Of a stretch of DNA of 64,000 nt, positions 60,801-64,000 are shown piece by piece. The DNA is from Cokeromyces recurvatus (Eukaryota > Mucoromycota > Mucoromycetes > Mucorales > Mucoraceae), in the NCBI RefSeq assembly GCF_025118155.1, contig NW_026251398.1, positions 372,001-436,000 on the forward strand. The letters run 5' to 3'. The position numbers were made by a program, and so were the translations under genes. Numbering within the stretch: the stretch's first letter is position 1; the number at the start of each line of letters is the position of its first letter. The notes beneath the pieces are model-generated. The model worked only from the letters and a program-made list of their open reading frames with translations. It had not been told where the DNA came from and made no database searches.

Positions 60801-61237
60801 TAGATGATGAAGGTGGTGGTGAGATGGGCGATTTTCAAATACAATATGATAAACGTCATCATGTTGTAACAGGTGGTCCCTATGTTTTGGTGAGACTCTT
60901 GACAGGGACTCCAGTGATTCAGATTCAAATCATGCGTGATGATGATAAAGTAGTGATAGGTGATATGCCTATGACAGAGGATCGATTTTGGATGATGCGA
61001 AATACACCTCAAGTCACAGAGTATTCAACTGCATATTATGCATGGTATTGGACAGGAGAATATGTACCCAAAGATAGTAGTCTTCATCAAGATAATAAAG
61101 AAGTTAAAAAGAAAAAAGTAAAATGTGGAAATTATCGATTCAAAATAAGAGCTTTGCGTGTATTTGGAAAACGAGAAAAAGATGAAGACTGGGATGAATG
61201 GATTTCACCTAAATTTAAAGTTGATATTAATTATTAA
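57833..61237 (+). CDS. secreted subtilisin-like serine protease (S8) with PA and Fn3-like domains
   Basis: Exons: 57833..58195, 58261..58354, 58428..58580, 58663..58724, 58815..58858, 58921..58990, 59054..59156, 59234..59401, 59476..60138, 60195..61237; 920 residues, all phases closing. Signal peptide MVKHLLYLLLFILISSFVTA, then an inhibitor-type propeptide. Catalytic triad: Asp151 in IGIIDTG, His209 in SGHGTFIAG, Ser535 in GTSFSAPYV; the oxyanion Asn is in VTASGNIGSNG. A protease-associated insert (about 375-460, with IHQGGCDSIEKIKHAKKAGA) lies between His and Ser. A beta-rich Fn3-like region follows, as in Vpr/C5a-peptidase-type enzymes. The intron at 59402..59475 is A-rich; removing it avoids a Lys-run stop. 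Likely extracellular nutrition or cell-wall protease. Confidence 0.9.
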
Positions 61238-61523
61238 GGAGTTTATTATTATTATTGACTAGAATAATAATAAAAAAAAATGTGCCTTTATTTTATTGTA
61301 TAACTTGAAATCTATTTTTGGTCTTGTAATCTATCATTATGATTAATAACAACCCCGCTATCATTACATATATAATTTAGATACTTTAATCTTATTTTTG
61401 TCTTTCTTTCTTTATTTTATTTGATTTTATTTTTATTCTTCTTATTTATATAATAAAATCTTTATTACTCGCCTTCTTTTTCTTATTATTATTCTTCTTC
61501 AAAATATAAAAAAAAAAATAAAA

Positions 61524-63279
61524 ATGACTATATCATCCTTTCTTCCAATCAATGAAGTCGAACTTCAAGCTTTAAAGGAACGATTTGAAAAGAATGGACA
61601 AGGTCATGTATTTCATTTCTTTGATGAACTTGAGATGGAACAACAAGCTCAACTGATTTATCAACTCTTGGATCTTGATGTAGAGCGATTGAATGAAATT
61701 TACAAAACAGCTATCAAGGGAGCTGAGGCATCCGTCTTGAATTCCAACACAACCTTTGAACCTTTACCAGAGGCTGTCTTTGACTCTGTTCTCAAGTCCT
61801 CACCTGAACAAATCCGTGATTGGGAAACATTAGGTCTTTCATTAATTGCTCAAGGTAAGGTCGCTGTGATCTTGATGGCAGGTGGTCAGGGGACTCGTCT
61901 CGGTTCTTCTGATCCAAAGGGCTGTTATAACATCAATCTACCCTCTAAAAAATCCCTCTTTCAACTTCAAGCTGAACGCATCTTACGTCTTCAGGATATT
62001 GCTCGTCAATATCAAAGACCATCTCAACTTAAGGATTGTGTCATTCCTTGGTATATCATGACCTCAGGTCCTACTCATGCTCCTACTTATCAATTCTTTG
62101 AAGCAAATCACTTTTTTGGTCTCAAGAAAGAGAACATTATCTTTTTTGAACAAGGTATTTATCTTTTTTTTTTATAATGATCGGATTGCATTTTTTTTTT
62201 TTTTTTAAAAAAAAAAAGAAAAAAAAAAACTAAAAAAACATATATTTCATAGGTACACTTCCATGTTTGACCATGGATGGTAAGATTATTTTAGAAGCAA
62301 AAGATAAGGTAATGTACTTGCATCATAAGGGGAAAGAAGGAGACAACAGATAGAGAGAGAGAGAGAGGAGGGGAGAGGGAAAAATAAGAGAAGGAGGAAA
62401 GAAGGAGTCAGGAAATTCATATTTCTCTTTTTTTTTTTTTTTTTTTGTTAGGTGGCTATAGCACCTGATGGTAATGGAGGTATTTATGCAGCAGTCCAAA
62501 ATAAAGGTGTTATCAAATCATTAAAAGAGCGAGGTATCCTTTATTCACATTGTTACTGTGTCGATAATTGTCTTGCTCGAGTCGCTGATCCCGTCTTTAT
62601 TGGCTATTCTGTCTCGAAGGGGACTGATTGTGGTGTGAAAGTAGTTAGTAAAGTAGCCCCCGAGGAGCCAGTAGGTGTTGTCTGTGTTCGTGATGGTAAA
62701 TACAGTGTAGTCGAATACTCTGAAATCTCACAGGAGGTCTCTGAAAGGCGAACAGCAGATGGTGCATCCTTGTTATTTGGAGCAGCTAATATTGCAAATC
62801 ATTTCTTTTCAACTGAATTTCTGGAACGTGTGCCTCAATTTGCCTCACAACTCGAATATCACATTGCTAAAAAGAAGATCAAGTATGTTGATATGTCTAC
62901 AGGGGAAGTGGTTGTACCTAAATCAAATAGTGGTATGAAACTAGAGTGCTTTGTCTTTGACGTCTTTCCTTTTGCAAATCACTTTTCTGTACTTGAAGTT
63001 GATCGTAAGGATGAGTTTTCACCCCTCAAGAATGCGCCTGGAACAGGTGCAGATTGTCCTGAAACATCGAGGAGAGATATCGTTGCACAACACGTGCGCT
63101 TTATTGAAGCTGCAGGTGGTCAAGTAGAACAGGATGGTAACTTTGAAGAGCTCGAATTTGAATTATCCCCTTGGGTTTCTTATGCTGGTGAAGGCCTTGC
63201 GGATTTCGTTGCTGGGAAAATAATCAAGACTCCTGCTATTATTGAAACCAAAGAGGATTTAATTCGTTCCTTGAATTAG
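61524..63279 (+). CDS. UAP1: UDP-N-acetylglucosamine pyrophosphorylase
   Basis: Makes UDP-GlcNAc from GlcNAc-1-P and UTP, the precursor of chitin, N-glycans and GPI anchors. Exons 61524..62154, 62253..62308 and 62452..63279 give 504 residues (yeast Qri1 477). The uridine-binding signature LMAGGQGTRLGSSDPKGCYN is intact, as are WYIMTSGPTHAPT, the APDGNGGIYAAV loop, CVDNCLARVADPVFIGY and LECFVFDVFPFA. The 56-bp middle exon (TLPCLTMDGKIILEAKDK) is required by the family. Intron 2 is purine-rich (GA repeats) before its T18 tract. It converges on the right-edge arrestin gene, 277 bp apart. Confidence 0.96.
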
Positions 63280-63556
63280 ATTAAGATTTTTTAATAATTT
63301 TGTGAAAAAAAAAAGAGCCTATTTTTAGCTTTATTTTATTTTATCCTATCCCTTTGTACCCTCTTTTTTTTTATACCTATTTGTTTTTTTAAAAAAAAAA
63401 GAAAAAAAAAAAAAGAAAAAAATTACATAACAATAAAAAGAAAATATTTTATTTTTTTTTTTGTGAATGCAATAAAACTTATATTTACAGTATTAATAAA
63501 TTATAAATGTAAATGAAAAAAAAAAAATATAAATAAATAAGCTAAATAAATACAAA

Positions 63557-64000
63557 CTATTGTTTCATATCAATAGATTCATAAGAAGGTGGAGGATGCA
63601 CAGAATGGAACGAGTGTTGGGTAGTAGCATTGATACCGGAAGAAAGCAAATGTTGTTCATTTCGAATTAACATCCAGTCACGACGGGTACATTTACGTTT
63701 CTTTTTATATTCCAAATAACAAGGACAGATAAAGAATCCTGGAGATTTTGAATCGACAGTACTGTCATGATCAACGATAGGATCCAGTAAAAGTGCTTCC
63801 TCATAGGTAGGTAATGCGTTATAATCTTCTTTTAAACGACAATCGAGTATGGTAATGGGTGTCTCTAAACGAATATGGGTTCTTGTTTGATTGCTAGATG
63901 AAGAAAGTTCAATGCGAATCTTGAGGGTATGACGAATGTCGATCTCTGAGAAGGTAGAGGTATGATTGAGGTAGACACAATTGGGTAATGTAAAAATCAA
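63557..64000 (-). CDS. arrestin-related protein, C-terminal part (5' end beyond window)
   Basis: The frame is open to the right edge, so the start and the N-terminal arrestin fold are missing; the first visible codon is not a start. The visible 147 residues hold the last beta strands of an arrestin C-domain (HTLKIRIELSSSS, RLETPITILDCR), then LPTYEEALLLD and a tail with PPPSYESIDMKQ. PPSY is a PPxY motif, the WW-domain ligand through which alpha-arrestins recruit Rsp5/Nedd4 ubiquitin ligases; LPTY may be a second, weaker one. I infer a transporter-endocytosis adaptor. No splice sites are needed in the visible part. Confidence 0.78.
   Translation of the reverse strand: MIFTLPNCVYLNHTSTFSEIDIRHTLKIRIELSSSSNQTRTHIRLETPITILDCRLKEDYNALPTYEEALLLDPIVDHDSTVDSKSPGFFICPCYLEYKKKRKCTRRDWMLIRNEQHLLSSGINATTQHSFHSVHPPPSYESIDMKQ

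Overview
This window reads as nuclear DNA of a fungus, most likely a Mucoromycota (Mucorales-like) species. The DNA is very AT-rich, with T/A homopolymers of 22-37 bases. Genes carry many short introns (about 55-145 bp, GT-AG with TATAG/TTTAG acceptors) and low-complexity proteins rich in Q, N and S. The gene set is typically fungal: yeast-type threonine synthase, ATP-type PEP carboxykinase, CAF120/SKG3 PH protein, a StuA/Efg1-type APSES factor and arrestin-related proteins. I found no prokaryotic operon logic, CRISPR array, rRNA or recognisable tRNA. Exon joins were worked out by hand from reading-frame phase and protein-family conservation.

Layout. 1-2064 (+): 3' part of a family-8 polysaccharide lyase. 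2176-10967 (-): UTP20. 12278-15240 (+): CAF120/SKG3-like PH protein. 15456-17048 (-): threonine synthase, with a Gcn4-type site upstream. 17.0-19.3 kb: gene-poor. 19262-24984 (+): TRM3/TARBP1 tRNA Gm18 methyltransferase in 11 exons. 25463-25855 (+): peroxisomal SCP2 protein. 25950-27253 (-): TSR3. 27370-28882 (-): IBA57, divergent from the mitochondrial ribosomal protein bL17m at 29083-29724 (+). 29781-31312 (-): arrestin-like protein. 31.3-34.9 kb: mostly non-coding, with one 49-codon candidate ORF. 34868-36862 (+): PEP carboxykinase. 37036-37916 (-): EF-hand protein. 38507-41787 (-): 2-oxoglutarate dehydrogenase E1. 41.8-45.4 kb: gene-poor, with a possible decayed retroelement. 45427-47702 (-): APSES factor. 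48978-49867 (+): MoaB/CinA-fold protein. 49881-51225 (-): OB-fold/CCCH/methyltransferase protein, divergent from MZT1 (51353-51718, +). 52065-53556 (+): polynucleotide kinase-phosphatase. 53687-55529 (-): caprin-like RGG protein. 56234-57513 (+): GT77-like glycosyltransferase. 57833-61237 (+): secreted subtilase. 61524-63279 (+): UAP1. 63557-64000 (-): C-terminal end of a second arrestin-related protein with a PPxY motif.

How the genes relate. They are housekeeping genes rather than one pathway, but some share themes. UTP20 and TSR3 act in 18S rRNA biogenesis. TRM3, and possibly the OB/CCCH methyltransferase, act on RNA. IBA57 and bL17m share a 200 bp promoter and both serve mitochondria. PCK1 and KGD1 are central carbon enzymes. 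UAP1 makes the chitin precursor UDP-GlcNAc. Most genes end tail-to-tail with a neighbour, some only 13-95 bp apart.

The most interesting signals are in RNA processing. Two introns have a pure A tract (37 and 15 A) where a polypyrimidine tract should be. One intron is GC-AG by frame and has an exceptionally long pyrimidine tract. One 72-bp PCK1 intron is in frame and stop-free. The OB-fold/CCCH/methyltransferase architecture and the fungal family-8 lyase are the protein-level items most worth following up.
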